From Pedobacter kyonggii (GTDB lineage Bacteria > Bacteroidota > Bacteroidia > Sphingobacteriales > Sphingobacteriaceae): DNA of 60,097 bases. Made by a program: the position numbers and the translations under genes. Positions 37,701-47,419 of this stretch are shown piece by piece. The stretch lies in contig NZ_SIXF01000035.1 of assembly GCF_004310665.1 (NCBI RefSeq), positions 1 through 60,097 on the forward strand, written 5' to 3'. Each line of letters starts with the position of its first letter. The first letter of the stretch is position 1. Below the pieces are notes generated by a model that saw nothing but the letters and a program-made list of their open reading frames with translations, was not told the DNA's origin and made no database searches.

Positions 37701-38996
37701 TTATTTACTAATCCAAGCTTCAGGATTTAAAGTTCCCTGACCTCTTCTAATCTGGAATTTTAAAATGGCGTCGTCACCTGTATTTGCTACAATCCCAATA
37801 GCTTGTTTGGTTTCAACTAAATTACCTACGCTCACAGTAACCGACCTTAAGTTTTGGTACACTGTAAAGTACTCTCCGTGGTTAATTACTACGGCAGTTC
37901 TGCCCATAATATTTTGCACCATAACAACCTTACCTGCAAATATACTTCTAACAGTTGCCCCATCACTTGTAGTGATATCTACTCCATCGTTGGTATACCT
38001 TGCCTGGTCTATCTTATGTAAACCAAACCTTTCGGTTATTGTTCCCGTTGCTACTGGCCAAGGTAACCTTCCTCTGTTATTTTCAAAACCAGCCGATAAT
38101 CTGGCTGCCTCAGGTGTTGCAGTAAGCAATTCCCCTGTCGATTTTGCTTTAGCAGTTGGCGTAGCTGGTGCAGCAGGTACAGGTCTATTTTCAGCCTTTG
38201 CTTTTGCTGCAGCAATCCGCGCTTCTTCAGCCGCTTTTCTTCTAGCTTCTTCTGCAGCCTTCCTTCTCGCTTCTTCAATGGCCCGCCGAATGGCAGCACT
38301 AATGGCCCTGTCTATCTGGGCCTGCTGTTTTTTACGACTGGTAATATCCTGTCTAAACCGTTTTTCGTCCTTGCGCAGTTTATTTAATTCTACTGATTGT
38401 TTACTTTTATCTTTACTTAAACGCTCACGCTCTCTTTCCTGTTCCTTCAACAGATCACTTTTTTCCCTGAGGGTTTTATCCAGAACTTTAATTTTGCCGT
38501 TCAGGTCTTGCTGTGTATTTTCAATGTATCCGGCCTGCTTTTTACGGTATTGACTAAACTGCTGTAAATACTTTATTCTTTTATATGCCTGGTTAAAATC
38601 CTTCGCTGCAAAAATGAACATCATTTTATCGTATGAATTTCTATTGCGCTGCGCAAAGCGGATCATTCCTGCATACTCTTTTTTAAGATCGCCTAACTGG
38701 CCTTGTAACGTATGTACGGTATTTGTGTTCTGAGAGATTTGGTTATCAAGATTTTTTATTTCAGAGTTGATTGTACCGATTTTATCCTGGCGCAATCTAA
38801 TCTGGGCATTAATGGTATTAATCTGCTGTATAGTAAGCTTTTTACCACTGGCAGTTTTATTCAAATTCTTTTGAAGCTGTTCAATTTCGCGTTGTATAGC
38901 TTCTTTTTTCCTTCTGAGCTGGCTTTCAGTTTGTGCAACCGCCGAAAGGGTTAACACGCTTAAAAAAAGGATAAATAGGAGTTTTTGTAGCTTCAT
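37701..38996 (-). CDS. EnvC-like murein hydrolase activator with degenerate LytM/M23 domain
   Basis: 431 residues. A signal peptide (to about 21), then a long coiled coil (about 22-250, with many KKEAIQRE and RRKAAEEA heptads), a linker rich in Ala/Pro, and a C-terminal M23 fold (about 315-430). Metal ligands of active M23 peptidases look lost: the first His is Asn in TNDGVDIT, and the HxH near the end is LKF in AILKFQIRRG. This is the pattern of EnvC-type proteins, which activate cell-wall amidases at division rather than cut peptidoglycan themselves. Confidence 0.85.
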   Translation of the reverse strand: MKLQKLLFILFLSVLTLSAVAQTESQLRRKKEAIQREIEQLQKNLNKTASGKKLTIQQINTINAQIRLRQDKIGTINSEIKNLDNQISQNTNTVHTLQGQLGDLKKEYAGMIRFAQRNRNSYDKMMFIFAAKDFNQAYKRIKYLQQFSQYRKKQAGYIENTQQDLNGKIKVLDKTLREKSDLLKEQERERERLSKDKSKQSVELNKLRKDEKRFRQDITSRKKQQAQIDRAISAAIRRAIEEARRKAAEEARRKAAEEARIAAAKAKAENRPVPAAPATPTAKAKSTGELLTATPEAARLSAGFENNRGRLPWPVATGTITERFGLHKIDQARYTNDGVDITTSDGATVRSIFAGKVVMVQNIMGRTAVVINHGEYFTVYQNLRSVTVSVGNLVETKQAIGIVANTGDDAILKFQIRRGQGTLNPEAWISK

Positions 38997-39182
38997 TAAG
39001 CCAAAAGTATAAAAATTTTGTAGTAAAAAATATTAAAATCGAGATACTAAAGTCATAATTGCTTATTACAGAACTGTCTTCACTCAATCTTCATACATAA
39101 CAAAGATTGCCAGAGCCGCTGTACTAATGCAGTACCTACTCCAGGCAAATCATTGAAGAATATTTGAATGTAGTTTTTAAGC

Positions 39183-39974
39183 CTACTTTACAACCGTAAA
39201 TCTCTTTGGTACATTAAACGGAAAATCGACCGGAACATTGCCATCAATTTTTACAAACTGTAGGTCGATGTTTATCCGCTTTGCTTTAGATAGTGTTTTG
39301 ATCTGCAATGCGCTAGGAAATAATGACTCGTTTAATTTTTGATAATCGGTATAGGTAACTTTTAGTGCCTGACCGTTTTTAACATCATTTAAATTGGTTT
39401 CAGATACTTTGAACAGCGTGTTAAAAAACAGTTTGTAATCTAACTCCGATTTGCTTCCAGAAACTACCCAAACACCATTTTCCTGTTTAACATCCGATTC
39501 TGCTGTTAAAAACTCACCCATGGCATTACCCGTTAAAACAGCTTGTAGCGTATTAAAATTAACCTGTTTGTTTGTGAAATTGTAAATATAACTAAATGGT
39601 TTTTTCAGGTATTCGCTTTTCATCCGGTTCATGATCTTGATGCTATCAGGCGTAATCAGAGCCCTTGCCACCTCTGCCATTCCACCTAAGGCTGTAATGC
39701 TTACCCAAATGGTTTCCTTGTCTTTCATCTTGAAATTCATGGTTACATCGTTTGCATCGCCGGCAATATCTAAAGTTGCTTTTGCTTTTAAGGAAAGTGT
39801 ATTAAATTTAAGTTGTTTGCTATTTAGTAGTGTTAAAGCTTCTGCTTTCGAATTATCTGTTTTGGTTTCTGTCTTGGTAGGAGGAGCCACTACAATTTCT
39901 TTTTTAGGTTTACATGCCGAAACAAAAATTACAGCTCCTAATAGGAATGCGCTATTTAAAATACTTCTTTTCAT
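39183..39974 (-). CDS. DUF4292 lipoprotein
   Basis: 263 residues with a lipoprotein signal (FLLGAVIFVSACKPKK), so it is anchored through Cys about 21. The body (about 45-260) is beta-rich, with KFNTLSLKAKATLD and MNFKMKDKETIWVSI, matching the DUF4292 family of Bacteroidota, whose fold is like LolA-type lipid carriers. Its role is not established; envelope biogenesis is likely. The gene overlaps the end of the upstream TPR gene by 23 bases, a sign of coupled translation. Confidence 0.8.
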   Translation of the reverse strand: MKRSILNSAFLLGAVIFVSACKPKKEIVVAPPTKTETKTDNSKAEALTLLNSKQLKFNTLSLKAKATLDIAGDANDVTMNFKMKDKETIWVSITALGGMAEVARALITPDSIKIMNRMKSEYLKKPFSYIYNFTNKQVNFNTLQAVLTGNAMGEFLTAESDVKQENGVWVVSGSKSELDYKLFFNTLFKVSETNLNDVKNGQALKVTYTDYQKLNESLFPSALQIKTLSKAKRINIDLQFVKIDGNVPVDFPFNVPKRFTVVK

Positions 39975-41649
39975 TTATCTTTTTAATTAATACTTCTGAT
40001 CCGTTTCCGGCCTCTTTTGCTTTTTGCCATTGGATTAATGCTGCATCCTTTTCACCTTTCATAAAAAGTATATCGCCATATCGCTCCAGGTAAACACCGT
40101 TTTTACTGCTATTGTTTTGCAAAGCCTTTTCGATCCAGGTTTTCGCCAGGTCGTATTTTTGCTGTTTAAACAGAATAAAGGCATAGGTATCTACAATTGA
40201 AGGATTATTAGGCATAGCATTGGCCGCTGTTTCTGCATATTTTGCCGCCTTGGTTAGGTCGTCATTTCTTAACGCCAGATAATAGGCATAATTATTCATG
40301 ATGAGATAATTATCGGGCTCTATTAAAATGGCCTTTTCGAAAGCTGTTTTAGCTAAGGCAAAATTGTTCTGGTTGATGTAGATGTCGCCCTGTAATGCAT
40401 AAATCTGTGCCTGCAGGCTTTTATTCTCCACATCCAACTGTAAGGAGGTTTTTAAATTGCTTTGAGCGGGCTCGTATTTACCTGTTTTAAACAGGGCATA
40501 AGCCATATAATAATATAAGTTGGCCTGATTGGGATAAATGCTTAAAGCCTCATCGCCAACCTTTATGGCTTCCTCATAGTGTCCGAGCAGTGTTTGTATA
40601 TTAATTACCTGTTCCCAAACCACATAAACCTGTTCGTTAAGTTTTAAAGCAGCCTGATATTGGGCCAATGCTTCTTTTAAGTGGTTCTGTTGATAAAGTA
40701 CATCGCCATAAAGTGCCAATGCTTTTGCATCAGCCGGATTTTTTTCTGCAACCAGTTTACTGAGTTCAGTTACCTTTTTGGCAACAATGGGTTGATTAAG
40801 TTTGGGAAAAAGTGCGGCTATAATCTTCACCTTTTCCGTAAGGGGCATTTCATTGCTTTCGAAAGCCAATTTTAAGGAAGAAAATGCTGCTTCGTCATTT
40901 TTCTGCTTGCGGTAAATATCGGCCAAAGCCAGGTTTACCTCAAAGTTATTGGGTTCGAGCTGCTGTGCTTTGGTTAATACTTTTAATGCTTCCGGATCAT
41001 TTCCCTTCTGCAAGAGCAAACCTGCAGCATATAAATAGTTCTTTACATCAGCCTGGTTGCCTTCTAGTAATTTAACAATATCACTTTCAGTGGCGCTTCC
41101 ATTTGCCTGAAAACGTTTTTTCGCATTCACCAAGTCTCTCGATTCGCCAAATTTAGCCTGAATTTCATCATAGGTCTTTTTTGCAGCGTCAAGTTGATTG
41201 CTTAAGAACTGCGCATTGGCTTTATCAAAATAATAGGCATCGTTTTCGGGATCGAGACGGATCAACTGATTAAAAACCTCAATGAGTTCGGGCATTTTAT
41301 TGGTGCGCTTGTATACCTCACCAAGTAAGCGCCAGTACCATAAATTGTCGGCGTTTAATTTAATTGCCTGTTTTATGTTCTGTTCAGCTTCCGGGAGTTT
41401 ATCTAAACGCAGGTTAGCATTGGCTAGCTCAAAATACGCAGCATGGTTATTCGGATCTAAACCAACAATTTTATTGAAATTGGTAGAGGCAACAACATAA
41501 TTTTCAGACATTTTCTCCCGTAAGCCAGCAAAAAACAATTGTTTTACCATATTGCTATCGCGATTGGTGCTTGGCGTAACGGTTCCCTGCCCAAAAGCCT
41601 GGAAACTCACTAAAGTAGCTCCAACAAGAAAATGTACTTTGTATTTCAT
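39952..41649 (-). CDS. TPR-repeat protein, exported
   Basis: 565 residues, signal peptide to about 20 (SFQAFGQ). More than ten tetratricopeptide units fill the chain, for example HAAYFELANANLRLDKLPEAEQ and VDTYAFILFKQQKYDLAKTW. TPR arrays mediate protein-protein contacts. Coupling with a DUF4292 lipoprotein is a repeated arrangement in Bacteroidota and suggests a shared envelope function. It is 52 bases downstream of dut. Confidence 0.85.
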   Translation of the reverse strand: MKYKVHFLVGATLVSFQAFGQGTVTPSTNRDSNMVKQLFFAGLREKMSENYVVASTNFNKIVGLDPNNHAAYFELANANLRLDKLPEAEQNIKQAIKLNADNLWYWRLLGEVYKRTNKMPELIEVFNQLIRLDPENDAYYFDKANAQFLSNQLDAAKKTYDEIQAKFGESRDLVNAKKRFQANGSATESDIVKLLEGNQADVKNYLYAAGLLLQKGNDPEALKVLTKAQQLEPNNFEVNLALADIYRKQKNDEAAFSSLKLAFESNEMPLTEKVKIIAALFPKLNQPIVAKKVTELSKLVAEKNPADAKALALYGDVLYQQNHLKEALAQYQAALKLNEQVYVVWEQVINIQTLLGHYEEAIKVGDEALSIYPNQANLYYYMAYALFKTGKYEPAQSNLKTSLQLDVENKSLQAQIYALQGDIYINQNNFALAKTAFEKAILIEPDNYLIMNNYAYYLALRNDDLTKAAKYAETAANAMPNNPSIVDTYAFILFKQQKYDLAKTWIEKALQNNSSKNGVYLERYGDILFMKGEKDAALIQWQKAKEAGNGSEVLIKKINEKKYFK

Positions 41650-41701
41650 ATCATTTTATCCATCCAAATTAACTCCAAACTGAAAACTGTGAACTCCAAA
41701 C

Positions 41702-42133
41702 TTATTTCCCCGTATGTCCGTAACCGCCTTCGCCGCGTGCAGTTTCCCCCAATTGTTCAACGGTTTGCCAGCTAACGGTTTCGTGTTTTGCCACAACCAT
41801 TTGTGCAATTCTATCGCCATTAACGATTTTAAAATCTGTATCTGATAAATTTACCAATAAAACTTTTATTTCACCACGGTAATCGGCATCAATTGTACCT
41901 GGTGCATTTACAATGCTAATACCATGCTTATAGGCCAAACCGCTTCTGGGTCTGATCTGTGCTTCATAACCAATTGGCAATTCAATAAACAAACCCGTTG
42001 GCACCAGTAATCTTTGCAAAGGTTTCAATATCATTTCTTTTGTTATTGATGCCCTCAGATCCATACCAGCCGCATGTGCAGTTTCATATTGCGGAAGTGG
42101 GTGTTCGGATGTATTGATGATTTTTATTTCCAT
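41702..42133 (-). CDS. dut: dUTP diphosphatase
   Basis: 143 residues, trimeric dUTPase family. All five motifs are visible: AGMDLRA (about 22), [10 protein letters not shown] (about 62), [20 protein letters not shown] (about 76-95), GDRIAQMVV (about 104) and the C-terminal [10 protein letters not shown]. It hydrolyses dUTP to dUMP, keeping uracil out of DNA and feeding dTMP synthesis. Confidence 0.96.
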   Translation of the reverse strand: MEIKIINTSEHPLPQYETAHAAGMDLRASITKEMILKPLQRLLVPTGLFIELPIGYEAQIRPRSGLAYKHGISIVNAPGTIDADYRGEIKVLLVNLSDTDFKIVNGDRIAQMVVAKHETVSWQTVEQLGETARGEGGYGHTGK

Positions 42134-42201
42134 TTTTCTGAGATGTGAGATTGGAGATACTAGATTTTAGACAAAATCAAAAGCCCTAAACCTTTAGCCG
42201 T

Positions 42202-43683
42202 TTACCTTTTTAGTATTTTCATTAAATCATTTTTTTCAAAATAGGCAATACCCGCAACAAAAGCGATCAACATGGCATTGCCGATATAAATGTTCCGGTT
42301 AAAGATAAAAAATGAAGAGAATACAATTATAGTTGAAATAATTAAATAAGCTAAAATCTTTTTGAGGTTATAGGGGATTGGGTAGTATTTCTGTCCGAGT
42401 ACATAAGATAAAACCATCATCACAAAATAAGCCAGCATACTTACCCAGGCAGAACCCATATAGCTAAAGCGTGGGATTAAAACCACATTGAGTACAATCG
42501 TAATTATAGCGCCGGCAACAGAAATATAGAGTCCGAAACGGGTCTGATCGGATAGCCGGTACCAGATAGACAGGTTCATATAAACACCAAGGCACACATA
42601 GCCTAACAATAAATAAGGAACTGCTGGTAAACCTACCCAATACTCTTGTTTGCGGATGAAAAATTTTAGCAGTTCGATATTGGCAATAATGGCAATAAAA
42701 AGAACAGATAGGGCAATTACGAAATATTTCAAAATTGTAGCATAGGTATCCCTTGCATTTTTCTCTTTTGCGTGGCTAAAGAAAAACGGTTCAGCACCAA
42801 GCCTGAAAGCGGTGATAAAAATACTTAAGAAAATTGCTATTTTACATACTGCACCATAAATTCCAACCTCTCCATCGGCAATTTCGGGTGGCAATAGTTT
42901 TTGAAGTACTATTTTATCCAGGTTCTCATTTACGATGAATGACAGGTTCGCTACTAAAATTGGCCAGCTGTAAGAAAACATATTGCCAAAAAGCTTACCG
43001 TCAAAACGCAATTGCAACTTCATAAATTCGGGTAGCAAATAAATCAGGGTAACAACAGAGGCAATAAGATTAGCTACAAAAACATAACCGATCCATTGAT
43101 GTCTATACCATGAAGCAAACCATTCTGTAGCTATCCAATTGTGTTTTATGATCGCGGGAATCAGATAAATGAATATAAGATTAAAACCAACAAAGCACCC
43201 GATATTTAAAAATTTAGCAACACTATATTTAAATGGCCGACCATCGGCTCTCAATTTGGCAAACGGGATTACACAAATAGCGTCCACAAACAGGATCCAC
43301 AAAAAGAAACTTACATATTGTTTATAATCTGCGATTTCGGAAGCTTTCGTGGCTAAATAGCCCGCAATTGAAGAGGAAAAAACTAAGCCTGTAATCAAGA
43401 AAAGTGATGAAATGAAAGCAATGCACAGAAATGAATTATTATACACCTGTTGCTTTTTGTCTTCAAATTTATTTAAATACCTAAAATAGGTACTTTCCAT
43501 CCCAAAGGCTAAAACTGCATTAATCAACGATGCATTGGCATACATATTTGTGAAAATACCATAAACACCTTTTTGGTAAACGCCCGTGTAGATAGGCGTG
43601 AGGATAAAATTGAACAACCTGGAAAAAACGGTACTGATACCATAAACCATGGTTTGCCCAAGAAACTTTTTATATACAGACAT
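42202..43683 (-). CDS. Oligosaccharide/lipopolysaccharide flippase (Wzx-like, MOP superfamily)
   Basis: 493 residues with about 12-14 predicted membrane helices. The N-terminus (FLGQTMVYGISTVFSRLFNFILTPIYT) is typical of polysaccharide-export MOP transporters, as is the late segment ITIVLNVVLIPRFSYMGSAW. It probably flips lipid-linked sugar units across the inner membrane. No glycosyltransferases are next to it, so the glycan is unknown. It lies upstream of dut in the same orientation. Confidence 0.88.
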   Translation of the reverse strand: MSVYKKFLGQTMVYGISTVFSRLFNFILTPIYTGVYQKGVYGIFTNMYANASLINAVLAFGMESTYFRYLNKFEDKKQQVYNNSFLCIAFISSLFLITGLVFSSSIAGYLATKASEIADYKQYVSFFLWILFVDAICVIPFAKLRADGRPFKYSVAKFLNIGCFVGFNLIFIYLIPAIIKHNWIATEWFASWYRHQWIGYVFVANLIASVVTLIYLLPEFMKLQLRFDGKLFGNMFSYSWPILVANLSFIVNENLDKIVLQKLLPPEIADGEVGIYGAVCKIAIFLSIFITAFRLGAEPFFFSHAKEKNARDTYATILKYFVIALSVLFIAIIANIELLKFFIRKQEYWVGLPAVPYLLLGYVCLGVYMNLSIWYRLSDQTRFGLYISVAGAIITIVLNVVLIPRFSYMGSAWVSMLAYFVMMVLSYVLGQKYYPIPYNLKKILAYLIISTIIVFSSFFIFNRNIYIGNAMLIAFVAGIAYFEKNDLMKILKR

Positions 43684-43761
43684 TTATGATTGAGATTTGA
43701 GTACTGCGTATTGAGATAAGCCCCTTAGCGGAAGAATATAGCAATCCAACACTTCATCAAT

Positions 43762-44034
43762 TTATTTTCTTAAGATTTCAAAATTACGATAGTTTTTTAC
43801 TTCACCATCGCTTACCGCTACATTTTCTACACGCGAGCGGTCTGGCCCATCATGGCACCAGTTTACAAATTCTTCCAGAAAAATTTCTTCGCCTTCTGCT
43901 TCGATATAAACCGATCCGTCTTTTTCGTTCCTAACAAAACCGGTTACCATCATCTGGTTGGCAATAATTTTCGTAGTTTCCCTAAAGCCAACGCCTTGTA
44001 CTTTACCTGTTACGATTATATTAAGATGCTTCAT
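43762..44034 (-). CDS. acyP: Acylphosphatase
   Basis: 90 residues. The conserved block GKVQGVGFRETTKIIANQ contains the phosphate-binding Arg (about 19), and the catalytic Asn follows in TGFVRNEKDGSVYIEAEG (about 37). It hydrolyses carboxyl-phosphate bonds such as acetyl phosphate or 1,3-bisphosphoglycerate. Confidence 0.94.
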   Translation of the reverse strand: MKHLNIIVTGKVQGVGFRETTKIIANQMMVTGFVRNEKDGSVYIEAEGEEIFLEEFVNWCHDGPDRSRVENVAVSDGEVKNYRNFEILRK

Positions 44035-44100
44035 TTATTGTTGTAAAGTTGAAATGTTTTAAGGTTGCAAAGTTAGTAAAGCAATTGTGTATCGCTATGT

Positions 44101-45057
44101 TTATAAGTCCAATTCGCTTTGTAAAGTGTTAAATCTTTGCAGTTCGGACCTAAAACCTGACCATATTTCTTCCAGGATTTCTTTTGCAGGCTTAATTTCA
44201 TTTAACATCGCTGAAACCTGGCCGATTTCGAGTTCTCCATTTCCCATATCGCCTTCAAACATTCCTGCTTTGGCCCTTGCTCTGCCCAAAAGCTCCATTA
44301 AGCGGCCTCGATCTGCACCTTCAGCTTCTGCTATAGATATTGCATCAGCAAATTCATTTTTCAGCAACCGCACCGGAACCAGTTTTTTCATGGCCAGCTT
44401 GGTATCCCCTTCAGCAGCAGCAATAATTTTATCTTTAAATGCCGGATGGGCAGACGATTCTTCGGCAACAGCAAAGGCCGAACCTACCTGAACCGCATCT
44501 GCTCCTAAAGCAAACGCAGCCAACATGGCTTTTCCACTCCCAATGCCGCCAGCTGCAATGACCGGAATTTTAACAGCATCCCTTATCATCGGAATTAAAC
44601 ACATGGTGGTGGTTTCTTCTCTACCGTTATGTCCACCCGCTTCAAAGCCTTCGGCAACGATAGCATCAACGCCAGCTTCCTGCGCTTTTAGGGCAAATTT
44701 TGTATTCGCAATTACATGAACAACGGTAATACCCTTTTCTTTTAAAAAACTGGTCCATGTGGCAGGATTACCAGCAGAAGAAAATACAATTTTTACTTTC
44801 TCTTCAATTACCACATCTATAATTTCCTGAATATTAGGATAGAGCAATGGAATATTAACACCAAAGGGCAGATGAGTTACTAATTTGCACTTTTGAATAT
44901 GTGTTCTTAAAACATCAGGATACATTGAACCCGCTCCGATAATGCCAAGGCCTCCTGCATTAGAAACTGCCGAGGCCAATCTCCAGCCGCTGCACCAAAC
45001 CATGCCAGCCTGAATAATTGGGTATTTAATATTGAAAAGTTTACAGATTGGATTCAT
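44101..45057 (-). CDS. Nitronate monooxygenase / FabK-like FMN enzyme
   Basis: 318 residues, a TIM-barrel flavoprotein. Motifs: PIIQAGMVWCSGWRLASAVSNAGGLGIIGAG (about 13-43), GVDAIVAEGFEAGGHNG (about 132-148, with the likely catalytic His) and PVIAAGGIGSGKAMLAAFALGADAVQVGSAF (about 170-200). The family includes 2-nitropropane dioxygenases and FabK enoyl reductases; the sequence alone does not decide between them. Confidence 0.85.
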   Translation of the reverse strand: MNPICKLFNIKYPIIQAGMVWCSGWRLASAVSNAGGLGIIGAGSMYPDVLRTHIQKCKLVTHLPFGVNIPLLYPNIQEIIDVVIEEKVKIVFSSAGNPATWTSFLKEKGITVVHVIANTKFALKAQEAGVDAIVAEGFEAGGHNGREETTTMCLIPMIRDAVKIPVIAAGGIGSGKAMLAAFALGADAVQVGSAFAVAEESSAHPAFKDKIIAAAEGDTKLAMKKLVPVRLLKNEFADAISIAEAEGADRGRLMELLGRARAKAGMFEGDMGNGELEIGQVSAMLNEIKPAKEILEEIWSGFRSELQRFNTLQSELDL

Positions 45058-45355
45058 TAAAGATATTTACTTTACGAAATGGACGACAAATTAAGAAATA
45101 TCTGTTATTCTGAGAATATCCTGTGCAATTCTAAATTAAGGAAAGAATATTTAACCTTAAAATTTTAGAATTTTAAGGTCAAAATACAAAATCGCATTAA
45201 ACAAATTGGAACCAAAATTTTATCCATTAAAAATTAGCACTTTTAAGGTATAAAAATTAAATGAAATTAAAGTTTTCGACGAGACCATGTCATGCATAAA
45301 AAAAGACGCTTTTTAAGGCGGATAGAAGAGAGATTATGTATATCTCTAGATACTA
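45058..45355. other. AT-rich intergenic stretch
   Basis: 298 bases between the nitronate monooxygenase-like gene and the amidohydrolase. It is AT-rich with repeated AAAATTTTA-type words (45161-45175, 45213-45222). I see no coding frame or hairpin of note. Confidence 0.4.
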
Positions 45356-46522
45356 CTAAATTAACCGCTTTACCTGATCGCTTTCAATTATATAATCAGC
45401 TGAAAGTTGGATTAGATTCAATCCTGGCTTTTTACCAACCTCTATTGTTCCGATCTGTTGATCAAGCTCCAAAAATTCGGCTCCATTTATAGTTGCCCAC
45501 CTCAAAAGTTTTTCAAAAGCAACCTGCTTGTATTTCTGCAGGGTGATCATTTCTGATAGGATATTAAGCTGATGGTTGCTGGCCAAGCTATCCGTTCCCA
45601 AGGTAATTTTTACATTTTCTTCAATTAACAGATCAACATCTGGTAAGGCATTTTCGATATATAAATTGGCCTGCGGGCAAAGGCACCAATATAAATTACT
45701 GTTGTTTTCTTTTGCAAAGGTAATGTCGGCCTTACCTGAAACAGTGTTATGCACCAACAACGTTTTCTGCTCCTTAATATAGGGCAGCCAAGTTTGTAAA
45801 GATGTTTTTTTGGAGGAGGTAAAAAAAGAGATATCGAGCCCTAAAAATTTGAATAGCGTCAGAAATCCGCCTGTTTTATTTTCGAAGAAAGCATTTTCAT
45901 CTTTAGTTTCCTGGTTATGAACACTAATAAAGGCATTATCTTTTTCAGCTTCCTCCTTTATTAATCCGAATAATTCAGGCGATACTGAATAAGGTGCATG
46001 TGGTACAATTGAGGTGGGCAAAGCGCCAAAACCTTGCTTAATTTCCTTTACATAATCCATTATTGCATTTGCCCGTTCAGGATTAAAGCCCATAGCCTCT
46101 ATAAAGGTGTGATAATATATTTTGCTATGTTCTTTTGCTTCTTTTGATGAAATTTGGTTGGAAATGTCGCCAACAGCTACAATCCCGTTTTCGAACATTT
46201 TCCGATCAGCAGCATACATAGCCGTTCTAATCTCTTCAATATCGCCCTGCCTGCTTTTAATAATACTTTGCACAAATTCTACCAAACCTGTTTGCTCGGG
46301 AATTTGCCCTAATAGGTGCGATAGTTCTAAATGGCAGTGGGTATTGATAAAACCCGGAACGATTGATCCTTTATATTTAGTAATGGCTAAATCAAGACTC
46401 GCGGCCTCTTCCTGGGTTAACACTTCTTCAATTTCGCCATCTGGATTTACGGCTACCACTCCATTTTTAACCGGCGGTGATGAAACAGGAAATATCCAAT
46501 CGGCTGAAAAGTATTTTAACAT
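45356..46522 (-). CDS. Metal-dependent amidohydrolase (aminodeoxyfutalosine- or adenosine-deaminase-like)
   Basis: 388 residues. Metal and catalytic motifs of the ATZ/TRZ and cytosine-deaminase-like group: FINTHCHLELSH (about 57-68), VPHAPYSVSPEL (about 165), SVHNQETKDE (about 200), LVHNTVSG (about 254) and LGTDSLASNHQLNILSEM (about 305-322). This type includes aminodeoxyfutalosine deaminase of the futalosine menaquinone route and MTA/adenosine deaminases. No menaquinone gene is adjacent, so the substrate remains open. Confidence 0.75.
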   Translation of the reverse strand: MLKYFSADWIFPVSSPPVKNGVVAVNPDGEIEEVLTQEEAASLDLAITKYKGSIVPGFINTHCHLELSHLLGQIPEQTGLVEFVQSIIKSRQGDIEEIRTAMYAADRKMFENGIVAVGDISNQISSKEAKEHSKIYYHTFIEAMGFNPERANAIMDYVKEIKQGFGALPTSIVPHAPYSVSPELFGLIKEEAEKDNAFISVHNQETKDENAFFENKTGGFLTLFKFLGLDISFFTSSKKTSLQTWLPYIKEQKTLLVHNTVSGKADITFAKENNSNLYWCLCPQANLYIENALPDVDLLIEENVKITLGTDSLASNHQLNILSEMITLQKYKQVAFEKLLRWATINGAEFLELDQQIGTIEVGKKPGLNLIQLSADYIIESDQVKRLI

Positions 46523-46636
46523 ACCGCAAATTAGTGGAATAACCGGAGCAAATAAAAATATTTTTATGTGCCTGACCTATTTTGATGATAAAATGATTGA
46601 TTTAGTTTCTTAAGAAATTAGAAAAGGGAAAGAAAG

Positions 46637-46709
<73 letters not shown>

Positions 46710-46777
46710 TTTCAATCGGGCTGCAATGATAGAAAAAAATCTTCTTTTTTAAAAATTGAAAATTATTTTTTTCTGGC

Positions 46778-46807
46778 GTGCTGTCAGATGTTGCCATCTG
46801 ACAGCAC
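46778..46807. repeat. Perfect 13-bp hairpin in the spacer before the small-protein cluster
   Basis: GTGCTGTCAGATG (46778-46790) and CATCTGACAGCAC (46795-46807) pair perfectly around the loop TTGC. There is no following T run, so it is more likely an operator, a dispersed palindrome or an RNA processing site than a terminator. The rest of 46710-47026 (317 bases) holds no gene I can support. Confidence 0.6.
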
Positions 46808-47026
46808 AAGAACGCTCTACAAGCAATCATCCATTTCCAATTATTAAAAAATAATGGCAAAACCTGTAGTCATTACCCCCCAAAGTGTGGAGAAGTTCCA
46901 CAACATCAAAAACCTGGCACGTAATTAAAAATCTAATAATCAGCAATTTATATGTTTTTAACCGTTTGGCATCATTATGAAACATTAGCAAGTATTGTTA
47001 CACAAATTAAATTTAAAATATATACT

Positions 47027-47341
47027 ATGAAAAAGTTCGTTTTAGCAGCAACAGTATTAGCATTAGCAGGATTCTCAGCAGTACAGGCAAGTGAAGTAAA
47101 TACAATCAAAAATGCTGCGATTGTTGCAGTTCAAGATAGCGCAGTGAAAACTCCAGTTAAATTGGAAGAGCTTCCTGAGCCAGTAACAACAGCATTAAAA
47201 TCTGATGCTTACAAGGGATGGACCGCTACTGAAGCTTTCTCTGTTAAAGAGGGTACTAAAGAATACTATTTAATCAACATTAAAAAAGAAGCAGAAACTG
47301 GTTCAGTTAAAATTGATAAAGACGGTAAACCAGTTCAATAA
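47027..47341 (+). CDS. Small secreted PepSY-like protein, tandem copy 1
   Basis: 104 residues starting at the ATG at 47027; the longer frame upstream lacks protein-like character, and this Met opens a perfect signal peptide (KKFVLAATVLALAGFSAVQA). The mature part (about 83 residues) carries ELPEPVTTALKSDAYKGW and EYYLINIKKEAETGSVKIDK, which resembles half of a PepSY/BLIP-like fold: a helix followed by a beta hairpin. It is expected in the periplasm. It is the first of three near-identical copies. Confidence 0.8.
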   Translation: MKKFVLAATVLALAGFSAVQASEVNTIKNAAIVAVQDSAVKTPVKLEELPEPVTTALKSDAYKGWTATEAFSVKEGTKEYYLINIKKEAETGSVKIDKDGKPVQ

Positions 47342-47419
47342 ATAAGATTAGTTAGCGCTCCATAATTAACGAGTATTTAACGTAACGCGAGTTACAAACC
47401 ATATTTAAAACACAATATC

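Noticed and set aside
38000-38011. 12-base match (TTGCCTGGTCTA) to the complement of the predicted guide, inside the EnvC-like gene
   Set aside because: It fails at the first three guide bases and after base 15, lies within a coding region and does not precede a gene start; chance is the simplest explanation.
37765-38553. 262-codon plus-strand open frame opposite the EnvC-like gene
   Set aside because: It is a shadow of the coiled-coil coding sequence; composition (Ser/Leu-rich repeats) mirrors the real gene.
46968-47026. Sigma-54 promoter before the triplicated genes
   Set aside because: TTGGCAT-like words occur but lack the TTGC element at the right distance; the GG-N10-GC match before copy 3 is also weak.
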